A DNA stretch of 64,000 nucleotides, from assembly GCF_004297105.1 (NCBI RefSeq), contig NZ_SCVE01000012.1, positions 806,001 through 870,000 of the forward strand, given 5' to 3'. Made by a program: the position numbers and the translations under genes. Positions 16,032 through 23,276 of the stretch are shown in pieces (the stretch's first letter is position 1; every line of letters begins with the position of its first letter). This DNA comes from Herbiconiux sp. (lineage in GTDB: Bacteria > Actinomycetota > Actinomycetes > Actinomycetales > Microbacteriaceae). The notes under the pieces are model-generated. The model was not told where the DNA came from. It ran no database searches and saw nothing but the letters and a program-made list of their open reading frames with translations.

Positions 16032-17330
16032 ATGAACGATCTGCTATCCCTCGCACCGCCGCCCGAGCGCACGACGCCTCTGGACCCGTCTGCATCGCGC
16101 TACCTCTCCGAGACCGGGATGCGCATCGCCGCCGGTGTTCGCGAACTGACCCCGCGTATCCGCGAACGGGGTGCCCAGGCGGAGCGTGACGGGCGGCTCT
16201 CGCCGGAGATCATCCACGAGCTGACCGAACTGGGTCTCTACCGCTCGGCGGCTCCCCTCGAGTACGGCGGCTACGCCATCGGGGCCCGGGACATCGCGGA
16301 GATCGCCACCGAGCTGGGCCGGGGTGACGCCGCAGCCGGATGGACGTTCCTCGTGGCCTGCAGCCTGCGGATGGTCAGCACCTTCCCGAAAGAGCTCGTC
16401 GACGACCTGTACTCGCGGCTCGACGGTCACGACGGACCCCTGGCCGCCGGCGGATCGACGTTCGCCGCCATCACCGGCACGGCCGTGCGCACCGAGGCGG
16501 GATGGTTGGTCGAGGGCAAGTGGACCTACGTCTCCGGCAACCGGGACGCGGCCTGGCTGTTCGGCGGCGTCGCGTGGGCCGACGGCGAGCGGCGCGGCCA
16601 CGGTCTCATCATGTTCGACCCGGCCGACATCGAGCGGCTGGATGACTGGCACACCTCGGGCATGTCGGCCTCCGACTCCAACTCCGTGGTCACGACGGCG
16701 CCGATGTTCGTGCCGGACCACCACTTCGTGGACATGGCCGAACTGCCGATCCACATGGACACGGCATCCTTCCGGTTCGATGGCCTCGCCTACCAGGCCC
16801 GCACGCGCGCCTCGATGATGTCGGTGATGGTGCTGAACATCGGCGTGCTCGTCGGCATGGCCGAAGGCGCATTCGAGGTCTTCGCCGACATCGCCCAGAA
16901 GCGCAAGCCGTTCAGCCCGCCCTACCCCTCGGTGGCGGAGATGGCCTCGGCTCAGGTGGCCGCCGGCAAGGCGAAGGCGATGATCGCCCTCGCGCGATCC
17001 ACCCTGCTCCTGTACGCCGACGAGATCGATCACCTCGCCACGATCGGGGAGGACTTCACGGCCGACGAAGAGGCGCAGCGTTCGATGGATCTCGCCTACG
17101 CCGGGCACCTCTGCCAGGATGCGATCAACCTGCTGGTGCGCATCCTCGGTTCGTCGGTGATGACGCTGTCGAACCCGCTCCAGCGGTATTCGCGCGATGC
17201 CCAGGTGATCCTCTCCCACGGCGCACTGCGGATGGAGTCGCTCGCGGAGATCACCGGCCGCCGGCTGCTCGGTCAGCAGGCCTTCGACATGTTCGCCGCC
17301 GGCCTGCAGAACAAGTCGGCCACGCCGTGA
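16032..17330 (+). CDS. Flavin-dependent monooxygenase C (acyl-CoA dehydrogenase fold)
   Basis: 432 residues, GAAGGAG upstream of the ATG at 16032. Third paralog: SRYLSETG, EYGGYAIGARDIAE, AGWLVEGKWTYVSGN, LDDWHTSGMSASDSNSVV, LSNPLQRYSRDAQVILSHGA. It lacks the Pro-rich ends of A and B, so those are additions, not part of the fold. It has its own TetR-type operator and promoter and a divergent flavin reductase. It is coupled by GTGA to an NTF2-like gene and followed by an ABC importer. Likely role: hydroxylation of an imported aromatic or cyclic compound with reduced flavin. Confidence 0.86.
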   Translation: MNDLLSLAPPPERTTPLDPSASRYLSETGMRIAAGVRELTPRIRERGAQAERDGRLSPEIIHELTELGLYRSAAPLEYGGYAIGARDIAEIATELGRGDAAAGWTFLVACSLRMVSTFPKELVDDLYSRLDGHDGPLAAGGSTFAAITGTAVRTEAGWLVEGKWTYVSGNRDAAWLFGGVAWADGERRGHGLIMFDPADIERLDDWHTSGMSASDSNSVVTTAPMFVPDHHFVDMAELPIHMDTASFRFDGLAYQARTRASMMSVMVLNIGVLVGMAEGAFEVFADIAQKRKPFSPPYPSVAEMASAQVAAGKAKAMIALARSTLLLYADEIDHLATIGEDFTADEEAQRSMDLAYAGHLCQDAINLLVRILGSSVMTLSNPLQRYSRDAQVILSHGALRMESLAEITGRRLLGQQAFDMFAAGLQNKSATP

Positions 17331-17980
17331 CGGCTGCGGTGAAGGCGGTCGCACTGCAGCATCTCGGCGAGTACGCCGAGGCGTTCCCGCCGGAGTTCGT
17401 GATCGCCGACGGCGAGCTCGTGACCGTCGTGACCCGGGAGCTGCGGGGAGCGGCGGATGACGAGTTCTACGTCTTCCACACCGTGCGGGTGCGCGACGGC
17501 CGGGTGGTCGAGGAGTGGTCGAACTCCGCTCCCGGCTCGGCGCCGATCGGCTCGGGCCGCCCGGATCCCGATCATGTGCCGGTGCCGATCGGCGACGGCG
17601 ACGTGAGCCGCACCACGGTCACGGTGACGGAGTTCTACCGTCGCGTCTTCGACGCCCACGATGCCGGAGCCGTCGCGGACCTGGTGGCCGAGGACTACGT
17701 GCAGCACGCGAAGCATGTGCCTCCGGGGCGCGCCGGGCTGGAACGGTTCGTGCGGGAGCTGTTCCCCGACGGTCCCATTCCGGCGCCGGAGTCGCCGGAC
17801 ACCGAGCCCGTCATCCTGATGGGCGAGGGCGACCGCGTCGTGATCGCCGCCGGGATCCCGCAGCCCGACGGATCGGGTGGCACGTTCATCCGCTACCTCT
17901 TCGACGCCTATCGGGTGACCGATGGGCGCCTCGCCGAGCATTGGAGCGGCATCGACGCCGACAACCGGCCCGTGCACTGA
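17327..17980 (+). CDS. SnoaL/NTF2-like protein with an extra half-domain
   Basis: 217 residues from GTG 17327. Residues about 90-215 form one complete SnoaL-like domain (VTEFYRRVFDAHDAGAVADL, EDYVQHAKHVPPGRAGLERF, YLFDAYRVTDGRLAEHWSGI). Residues about 1-75 look like only the C-terminal half of a second NTF2 fold (VIADGELVTVVTRELRG, FYVFHTVRVRDGRVVEEWSN). The missing N-terminal half suggests an ancestral tandem that lost its first helices. It is coupled to monooxygenase C. Function unassigned. Confidence 0.72.
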   Translation: MTAAVKAVALQHLGEYAEAFPPEFVIADGELVTVVTRELRGAADDEFYVFHTVRVRDGRVVEEWSNSAPGSAPIGSGRPDPDHVPVPIGDGDVSRTTVTVTEFYRRVFDAHDAGAVADLVAEDYVQHAKHVPPGRAGLERFVRELFPDGPIPAPESPDTEPVILMGEGDRVVIAAGIPQPDGSGGTFIRYLFDAYRVTDGRLAEHWSGIDADNRPVH

Positions 17981-18062
17981 AGCCCCGCCGGGGCGGCAGC
18001 GCAGCAGGAGCACCTGCACACCAGCACCACCTCCCACCATGAACACCCAGCAAGGAGTTTCA

Positions 18063-19025
18063 ATGACGAAACAACGCCTGATCACCACATTCTCCGCGGC
18101 CGCCGTCGTGCTACTGGCTCTCGCCGGCTGCTCGAGTGCCTCCCCCGAATCGACCGGCGCCGCAGCCGATGGATCGACCGCGGCCGCGGGGGAGATCGAC
18201 TTCTTCACCGTCTCGGGGCAGATCCCCCTCATCAACACCCTCGCCGACCAGGTCACCAGCTACCTCGAGGGCAGGGGCTACACCGTCGTCGTGAAAGACG
18301 CGCAGTTCGATCCCGCGAAGCAGGCCCAGCAGATCGAGCAGGCCGTGAGCACGGGCTCGATCGTCGGAGCCTGGATCTTCCCCGTCGCACCCGAAGCGCT
18401 CACCCAGAGCGTCCAGCTCCTGCAGTCGAAGCAGGTGCCGGTGGTTCTCGAAGCGCAGCCGAGCGACTTCGGTTTCGACGGCGCTCAGCCGGGCGTGGTC
18501 TTCGATGCGTCCGACTACGTGCAGTACGCCACGACCATCGCCACGGATGCGGCCGACTGCGCCACGTCGAACGGAGGGACGGAGGCACTGTTCCTCTCTG
18601 CTCCCGGGTCGAGCGGCGGCTCGACCGTCATCCCCGACACCGTTCAGAAGGTCTACGGTGAGGCTGCCCCGTCGGCACCCATCGTCGATACGGCCCAAGC
18701 GGGCGACCCGGCGAGCGCCCAGTCGGCGGTCACGCAGCTTCTGATCGCGCATCCGGATGCCGACGTCGTGATCGCGGCCACGGACGAGACCGCGGTCGGA
18801 GCGGTCGGAGCCTTCAAGGCCGCCGGTCGCACTCCGGCCTGCGTCGTGGTCGGCGGAGGCGGGCAGGACGTGCTCGCCGCGCAGAAGGCGGGCGACATCA
18901 CCGAGGTCGTCGCCTGGGACTACGCCGCGTCGGCCAAGGCCTCCGGAGACAGCCTCATCACGCTGATCGGCGATCCCACCGCGGAGGGCACGATCAACCC
19001 GACGGCCATCTCGGTCATCAAGTAG
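18063..19025 (+). CDS. Sugar-type ABC substrate-binding lipoprotein
   Basis: 320 residues. Signal peptide and lipobox LALAGCSS (about residues 16-23). The mature protein has the type I periplasmic-binding-protein pattern of the RbsB family: two Rossmann-like lobes, PAKQAQQIEQAVSTGSIVGA, HPDADVVIAATDETAVGAV. AAGGAG lies 7 nt before the ATG. It is followed directly by a permease and an ATPase. Placed downstream of the monooxygenases, it probably binds their substrate or a glycoside of it rather than free sugar. Confidence 0.86.
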   Translation: MTKQRLITTFSAAAVVLLALAGCSSASPESTGAAADGSTAAAGEIDFFTVSGQIPLINTLADQVTSYLEGRGYTVVVKDAQFDPAKQAQQIEQAVSTGSIVGAWIFPVAPEALTQSVQLLQSKQVPVVLEAQPSDFGFDGAQPGVVFDASDYVQYATTIATDAADCATSNGGTEALFLSAPGSSGGSTVIPDTVQKVYGEAAPSAPIVDTAQAGDPASAQSAVTQLLIAHPDADVVIAATDETAVGAVGAFKAAGRTPACVVVGGGGQDVLAAQKAGDITEVVAWDYAASAKASGDSLITLIGDPTAEGTINPTAISVIK

Positions 19026-19029
19026 CGCC

Positions 19030-20076
19030 GTGACCGTGGCCACCATCGCATCGGTGCATCAGATCGCCCGCGGGGAGAAGCTCCCGGGTCGCGTTCGAGG
19101 ACTCATCCTCGTTCGCGACCAGGGGCTGCTCGCCCTCTTCATCGTGCTGGTGATCGTGTTCGCCTTCTGGGGCGCACCTCACTTCTTCACCCTGGCCACC
19201 GGCATCTCGGTGCTGAACTCCGCGGCGATCGCCGGGATCTACGCCGCCGGCGTCACCGTGGGGGTCATGACGGGAGTGCTCGACCTCTCGGTCCCCGGCA
19301 CGGCCGCGCTCGCGGGGGTGGTCACGGGGCTGCTCCTCCAGGGCGGCGCCCCGGTGCCGCTCGCGCTGCTCGCCGGGTTGGCGATCGGGTGCGTGGTCGG
19401 TCTCGTCAACGGCCTCATCGCGATCCGGGGATTCGATCCGCTGATCGTGACGATCGCCATGCTCAGCGCACTCGGCGGCCTCTCGCTGCTACTCGCCAAC
19501 GACTACAACATCTCGGGGCTCACCCAGTTGCAGTTCATGGGCACGCAGACCTACCTCGGCATCCCGGCCCCGGTCTACATCGCCGTTCTGGTGTTCGCGG
19601 CGCTGACCGTCTTCCTGCGGTACACCCGCACGGGGATGCGGCTGCTGGCCGTGGGTGGCGGCCGTGAAGCCGCCCGCCGGGTCGGCATCGAGGTGAACCG
19701 CTATCGGGTGCTGGGCTTCATGATCTCCGGATTCTGCGCGGCGCTCGGCGGGATCGTCACGACCGCGTACATCACCACGGCGGTGCCGAGCGCGAGCGTG
19801 GGGATCGTCTTCAGCGCGATGACCGCCGTCGCCCTCGCGGGCGTTCCCTTCGTCGGCGGCCGGGGGAGCCTTCCCCGGGTCGCCCTCGGCGCGGTGGTGG
19901 TCTCGACGATCTCGGCCGGACTGCTGCTCGCCAAGGTGCCGACCGACTGGTCGTCGATCGTCACCGGTGCGCTGCTGGTGGGAGGTCTCGGGCTGAACAT
20001 GTGGACCACGAAGACCACCTCCAAGCTGCTGCTCTCCGGTGGCAGAACGGCTGCGGCGATCGGACGGGCATCATGA
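19030..20076 (+). CDS. ABC transporter permease (RbsC/BPD_transp_2 family)
   Basis: 348 residues from GTG 19030. It has 8-10 membrane segments with family markers GVTVGVMTGVLDLSVPGTAA, LVNGLIAIRGFDPLIVTIAM and RYTRTGMRLLAVGGGREAAR (the coupling-helix region). It lies 4 bp after the binding-protein stop and its own stop overlaps the ATPase start. Only one permease gene is present, as expected for a homodimeric RbsC-type channel. Confidence 0.9.
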   Translation: MTVATIASVHQIARGEKLPGRVRGLILVRDQGLLALFIVLVIVFAFWGAPHFFTLATGISVLNSAAIAGIYAAGVTVGVMTGVLDLSVPGTAALAGVVTGLLLQGGAPVPLALLAGLAIGCVVGLVNGLIAIRGFDPLIVTIAMLSALGGLSLLLANDYNISGLTQLQFMGTQTYLGIPAPVYIAVLVFAALTVFLRYTRTGMRLLAVGGGREAARRVGIEVNRYRVLGFMISGFCAALGGIVTTAYITTAVPSASVGIVFSAMTAVALAGVPFVGGRGSLPRVALGAVVVSTISAGLLLAKVPTDWSSIVTGALLVGGLGLNMWTTKTTSKLLLSGGRTAAAIGRAS

Positions 20077-20846
20077 GCGACGCGGTCTTCGAACTGGATG
20101 ACATCTCCGTGCACTACGGCTACGCCCGCGCGCTCGAAGGAGTCTCGCTGCGGGTGGGGCCCGGAGAGGTGGTCGCCCTTCTCGGTGACAACGGCGCCGG
20201 CAAGTCAACTCTGCTGAAGGTGATGTCCGGCGCGCATCGCCCGACGACCGGGCGGATGCTGGTGCGCGGGCAGCCCGTGGAGTTCCGCTCGCCGCGCGAT
20301 GCCGCCACGGCGGGCATCGAGATGGTCTATCAGGATCTCGCGCTGGTCGACGCGATGGACATCGCCGCGAACCTGTCGCTCGGTCGCGAGCCCCTTCTGC
20401 GGGGGCCCCTCGGCTGGCTGGGGTTCATCAACAGGCGGGCGATGCGCGATCAGTCCCAGGCCGAGCTCGATGCGCTCGGGGTGCGCACGGCGCCGGTGAA
20501 CCGCTCGGTGGAGATGCTCTCCGGTGGCCAGCGTCAGGTCGTGGCGATCGCCCGGTCGGCCGCGCGGCTTCCCGAGCGGGGGGTGCTGCTGATGGATGAG
20601 CCCACGGCGGCTCTCGGGCACGAGCAGACCGAACTCGTGGAGGACCTCATCCGCACGCTCGCTGCGCAGGGGACGTCGATCGTGATCGTGACGCACAACC
20701 TGCCCCTCGCCTTCTCGGTCTCCCATCGCACGGTGGTGCTGAACCGCGGCCGCAAGGTCGCCGATGCCCTGACCGCGGACTGCGACGGGGACTCGGTGGT
20801 GAGCTGGATCACCGGTGCGAGCGTGCAGTTGGATGCGGCGCGCTGA
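20073..20846 (+). CDS. ABC transporter ATP-binding protein, single domain
   Basis: 257 residues, ATGA overlap with the permease. Walker A is GDNGAGKST at about residues 37-45, signature LSGGQRQVVAIAR, Walker B VLLMDEPTAALG, switch His in IVTHN. Sugar importers of this class usually have a fused double-ATPase (RbsA, about 500 residues). This protein has one domain and would have to homodimerise, as in FrcA-type systems. A TetR-type operator begins 32 bp after its stop. Confidence 0.9.
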   Translation: MSDAVFELDDISVHYGYARALEGVSLRVGPGEVVALLGDNGAGKSTLLKVMSGAHRPTTGRMLVRGQPVEFRSPRDAATAGIEMVYQDLALVDAMDIAANLSLGREPLLRGPLGWLGFINRRAMRDQSQAELDALGVRTAPVNRSVEMLSGGQRQVVAIARSAARLPERGVLLMDEPTAALGHEQTELVEDLIRTLAAQGTSIVIVTHNLPLAFSVSHRTVVLNRGRKVADALTADCDGDSVVSWITGASVQLDAAR

Positions 20847-20878
20847 CGTGGTTCTGAGCAAGCGCCTCCGCGCAATGA

Positions 20879-20899
20879 TGTACTGAACCGGACAGTACG
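20879..20899. promoter_or_regulatory. TetR-type operator copy 3
   Basis: TGTACTG (20879-20885), spacer AACCGGA, CAGTACG (20893-20899): one base off the perfect inverted repeat. It lies 23 bp before the start of the TetR gene, so autoregulation is likely. Confidence 0.7.
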
Positions 20900-20922
20900 A
20901 GCTCGAGATGATGGAGACACAC

Positions 20923-21615
20923 ATGCGGCGACCGCGAACCCACGGTACCGGCACCAAGCGCGACGCGATCCTCGAGGCGGCGGTGGAACTGCTGCTCGCC
21001 AAGGGCTTCGGCGGAACCTCGATGGACGCGGTCGCGGCGAAGGCCGGGGTGTCGAAGACGACGGTCTACGCGCACTTCGCCGACAAGGACAAGCTGTTCC
21101 GGGCGGTCATGGCGCACGCGTCGTCGATGCTGGTGCCGAACGTGTCCGAGGCGATCTCGGGCGAGGTCAGCGATCCGGTGGAGCGACTCGTGCGCGCCCT
21201 CACCGCGGTGGTGGAGTCGGCGATCGCCCCCGAGCTGATCGCGTTCTTCCGGGTGCTGATCGCCGAACACGAGCGGCGCGGCCAGCTCGCCGGCGCGCTC
21301 GAGGAAGCGCGCACCGAGACCGGGCTGCCCGACGTCATCTCCGTTCTCGAGCCGTTCCTCCAAGCGGTCGCCGACGAGCGAGGGGTCGAGCTGGTGGCGG
21401 CTCATCACTGGGTCGTGCTGTTGCTCCGCCTCGCCGGTCCCACCTTCCAGCTGGACATGCTGACGTCGGACTTCGAGCCGAGCGACGAGATCGTGGGCCT
21501 GCACGTGCGCCTCGTGGTCGACCTGGTCGTGCAGGGGGCGCTCGTTCCGGGCGGGCGGGCCGAACTGCCGGTCGGCTACGACGCCTATCCCTGGAGCCCG
21601 GCCTTCGAGCGCTGA
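20923..21615 (+). CDS. TetR-family regulator of the ring-cleavage/monooxygenase regulon
   Basis: 230 residues from the ATG at 20923, chosen because GGAG lies 6 nt upstream; ATGs at 20908 and 20911 are in frame but poorly served. The N-terminal HTH is clear (KRDAILEAAVELLLAKGFGG, AAKAGVSKTTVYAHFADKDK). The C-terminal half matches the AcrR-type ligand domain with HWVVLLLRLAGPTFQLDMLT. It is flanked by two copies of the TGTACTG-N7-CAGTACA repeat and is the best candidate to bind all four copies. Confidence 0.88.
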   Translation: MRRPRTHGTGTKRDAILEAAVELLLAKGFGGTSMDAVAAKAGVSKTTVYAHFADKDKLFRAVMAHASSMLVPNVSEAISGEVSDPVERLVRALTAVVESAIAPELIAFFRVLIAEHERRGQLAGALEEARTETGLPDVISVLEPFLQAVADERGVELVAAHHWVVLLLRLAGPTFQLDMLTSDFEPSDEIVGLHVRLVVDLVVQGALVPGGRAELPVGYDAYPWSPAFER

Positions 21616-21660
21616 GCCCGCTTCTCCGGAAATTGATCTGGCGGCGCGCCCTGTGCAATG

Positions 21661-21681
21661 TATACTGAACCGTACAGTACA
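21661..21681. promoter_or_regulatory. TetR-type operator copy 4
   Basis: TATACTG (21661-21667), spacer AACCGTA, CAGTACA (21675-21681). The left arm also reads as a -10-like TATACT. It lies 45-65 bp before the dioxygenase start and would control the whole ring-cleavage operon. Confidence 0.7.
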
Positions 21682-21725
21682 TATCTCGCTCCGGGCGAGA
21701 CGCGTCGATCAACGAAGGAACAATG

Positions 21726-22421
21726 ATGTCCCACGACCTGTCGAACTATGCCACCACGCCGAAGCCGCGTCCCATCCGGGTTCCGAGACTCCACCACGCG
21801 ACCTTCATGACCATGGAGATCGATCCGATGGTGAAGTTCTACGAAGCGGTGTGCGGTCTCCAGCCGGTGTTCTACTCCGAGCACGCGGCCTGGCTGGTGA
21901 ATGACGAGGCGAACCACCGCATCGCGCTCCTTCGGCTGCCGGGCACGGTCCCGCCGGTGGACAAGCCGCACTCGGCGGGCATCCATCACACCGCCTTCGA
22001 GTACGGCGACTTCGACTCCTGGCTCGACAACTACGTGCGACTGCGCGACCAGGGCATCCTCCCCGCCTTCTGCATGGATCACGGCATGACGATGTCGATC
22101 TACTACGCCGACCCCGACGGCAACGGCATCGAGATCCAGGTGGACAACTTCCACGACTGGGGCAAGTCGACCGAGTGGATGTGGGCATCCCGCGAGTTCG
22201 CCGACGATCAGCTCGGACCGCAGTTCGACCCCGACAAGCTCGTGGTCGCGCGGGAGGAGGGACTCGACCACGACGAGATCCACCGGCGCGCCTACGCCGG
22301 CGAGTACCGCCCGGAGGTGGAGGCCGCCAACCCGGCCTTCCCCGACCGATGGGCCGAGAAGATCGCCGCCGACCCGGAGCTGCTCAAGGGCGTGCCCCTC
22401 CCCACCGCTCCGGAGGCCTGA
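21726..22421 (+). CDS. Extradiol ring-cleavage dioxygenase, VOC superfamily
   Basis: 231 residues from the second of two tandem ATGs (21723, 21726), which has AAGGA 6 nt upstream. A VOC fold is evident: RLHHATFMTMEIDPMVKFYE, GIHHTAFEYGDFDSWLDNYV, YYADPDGNGIEIQVDNF. The histidines of RLHHA and GIHHT and the glutamate of GNGIEIQ fit the 2-His-1-Glu Fe(II) site of type I extradiol dioxygenases. It is single-domain sized with an extra acidic C-terminal region of about 80 residues. First gene of a tightly packed operon whose later enzymes process ring-fission products. Confidence 0.82.
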   Translation: MSHDLSNYATTPKPRPIRVPRLHHATFMTMEIDPMVKFYEAVCGLQPVFYSEHAAWLVNDEANHRIALLRLPGTVPPVDKPHSAGIHHTAFEYGDFDSWLDNYVRLRDQGILPAFCMDHGMTMSIYYADPDGNGIEIQVDNFHDWGKSTEWMWASREFADDQLGPQFDPDKLVVAREEGLDHDEIHRRAYAGEYRPEVEAANPAFPDRWAEKIAADPELLKGVPLPTAPEA

Positions 22422-22424
22422 GCC

Positions 22425-23276
22425 ATGCGCATCGCCAACCTGCGGGGGCGCGCCGCCCTCGTCGTCGAGTCCGGCGCGATCGACATCGAATCCGCGTCCG
22501 CGGGGGCCTTCGGCCCCGATCCCATGGACGTCTACGAGCGCTGGGCCGAGTTCCTGGCCTGGGCCGAGGCGGCGGTGCTTCCGGACGCCCTGCCGTACGA
22601 GCCGTCCGACCTCGGGGTGCCGGTGCCCCGGCCCCCGCAGGTGCTCGCGATCGGTGTCAACTACAAAGACCACGCCGCCGAGGCCGGCATCCCCGACCCT
22701 GACGAGTTGATCGTGTTCACGAAGTTCGTGTCGAGTCTGGGTGCCCCGAACGCGACGGTCGAACTGCCGAGCGACGACGTCGACTACGAGACCGAGATCG
22801 TGGTCGTGATCGGTGCGGGCGGCCATCGGATCTCGCGCGAGGATGCCTGGTCGCACGTCGCCGGCATCGCCGTGGGACAGGACTACTCCGAGCGCACCGT
22901 GCAGCGCCGACCGCCCGTGCCCCAGTTCTCGCTGGGCAAGTCCTTTCCGAACTTCGGCCCCTTCGGCCCCTTCGTGGTGACCCCCGATGAGCTGCCCGAC
23001 CGCGACTCGATCCGCTTCGGAGCGGTGCTGGAGCGGCCGGGCGAGCCCCTCCTGACGCTCCAGACCGGCGACACGGCGCAGTTCTTCTTCCCCATCGACG
23101 AAGCGATACACCGGCTCTCGCAGATCGTCACCCTGCTGCCCGGAGACATCGTGTTCACCGGCACGCCGGCGGGTGTGGGGCTGTCGCGCGGCATCCTGAT
23201 GCGCCCGGGTTACCGACTCACCAGCACCCTCGACGGATTCGGCTCGTTCACGAACGAGTTCGTCGCCGCGTCATGA
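22425..23276 (+). CDS. Fumarylacetoacetate hydrolase family protein (acylpyruvate-type hydrolase)
   Basis: 283 residues. IGVNYKDHAAEAGIPDPDEL is followed by FTKFVSSLGAPNATVELP, then DYETEIVVVIG with the ExE metal ligands, AGIAVGQDYSERTVQ and LLPGDIVFTGTPAGVGLSRG. This family cleaves C-C bonds of 1,3-dioxo acids, giving pyruvate or a decarboxylated product. Next to an acetoacetyl-CoA synthetase, release of acetoacetate is a reasonable expectation. It begins 3 bp after the dioxygenase stop and overlaps the next start. Confidence 0.9.
   Translation: MRIANLRGRAALVVESGAIDIESASAGAFGPDPMDVYERWAEFLAWAEAAVLPDALPYEPSDLGVPVPRPPQVLAIGVNYKDHAAEAGIPDPDELIVFTKFVSSLGAPNATVELPSDDVDYETEIVVVIGAGGHRISREDAWSHVAGIAVGQDYSERTVQRRPPVPQFSLGKSFPNFGPFGPFVVTPDELPDRDSIRFGAVLERPGEPLLTLQTGDTAQFFFPIDEAIHRLSQIVTLLPGDIVFTGTPAGVGLSRGILMRPGYRLTSTLDGFGSFTNEFVAAS

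Noticed and set aside
9177..17330. Calling the three oxygenases acyl-CoA dehydrogenases
   Set aside because: They carry RD...H C-terminal signatures of flavin hydroxylases and are accompanied by flavin reductases; no electron-transfer flavoprotein genes are nearby.
20073..20846. Truncated double-domain sugar ATPase
   Set aside because: The frame is intact with all ATPase motifs and overlapping start; no remnant of a second domain follows before the tetR operator, so it is a genuine single-domain type.
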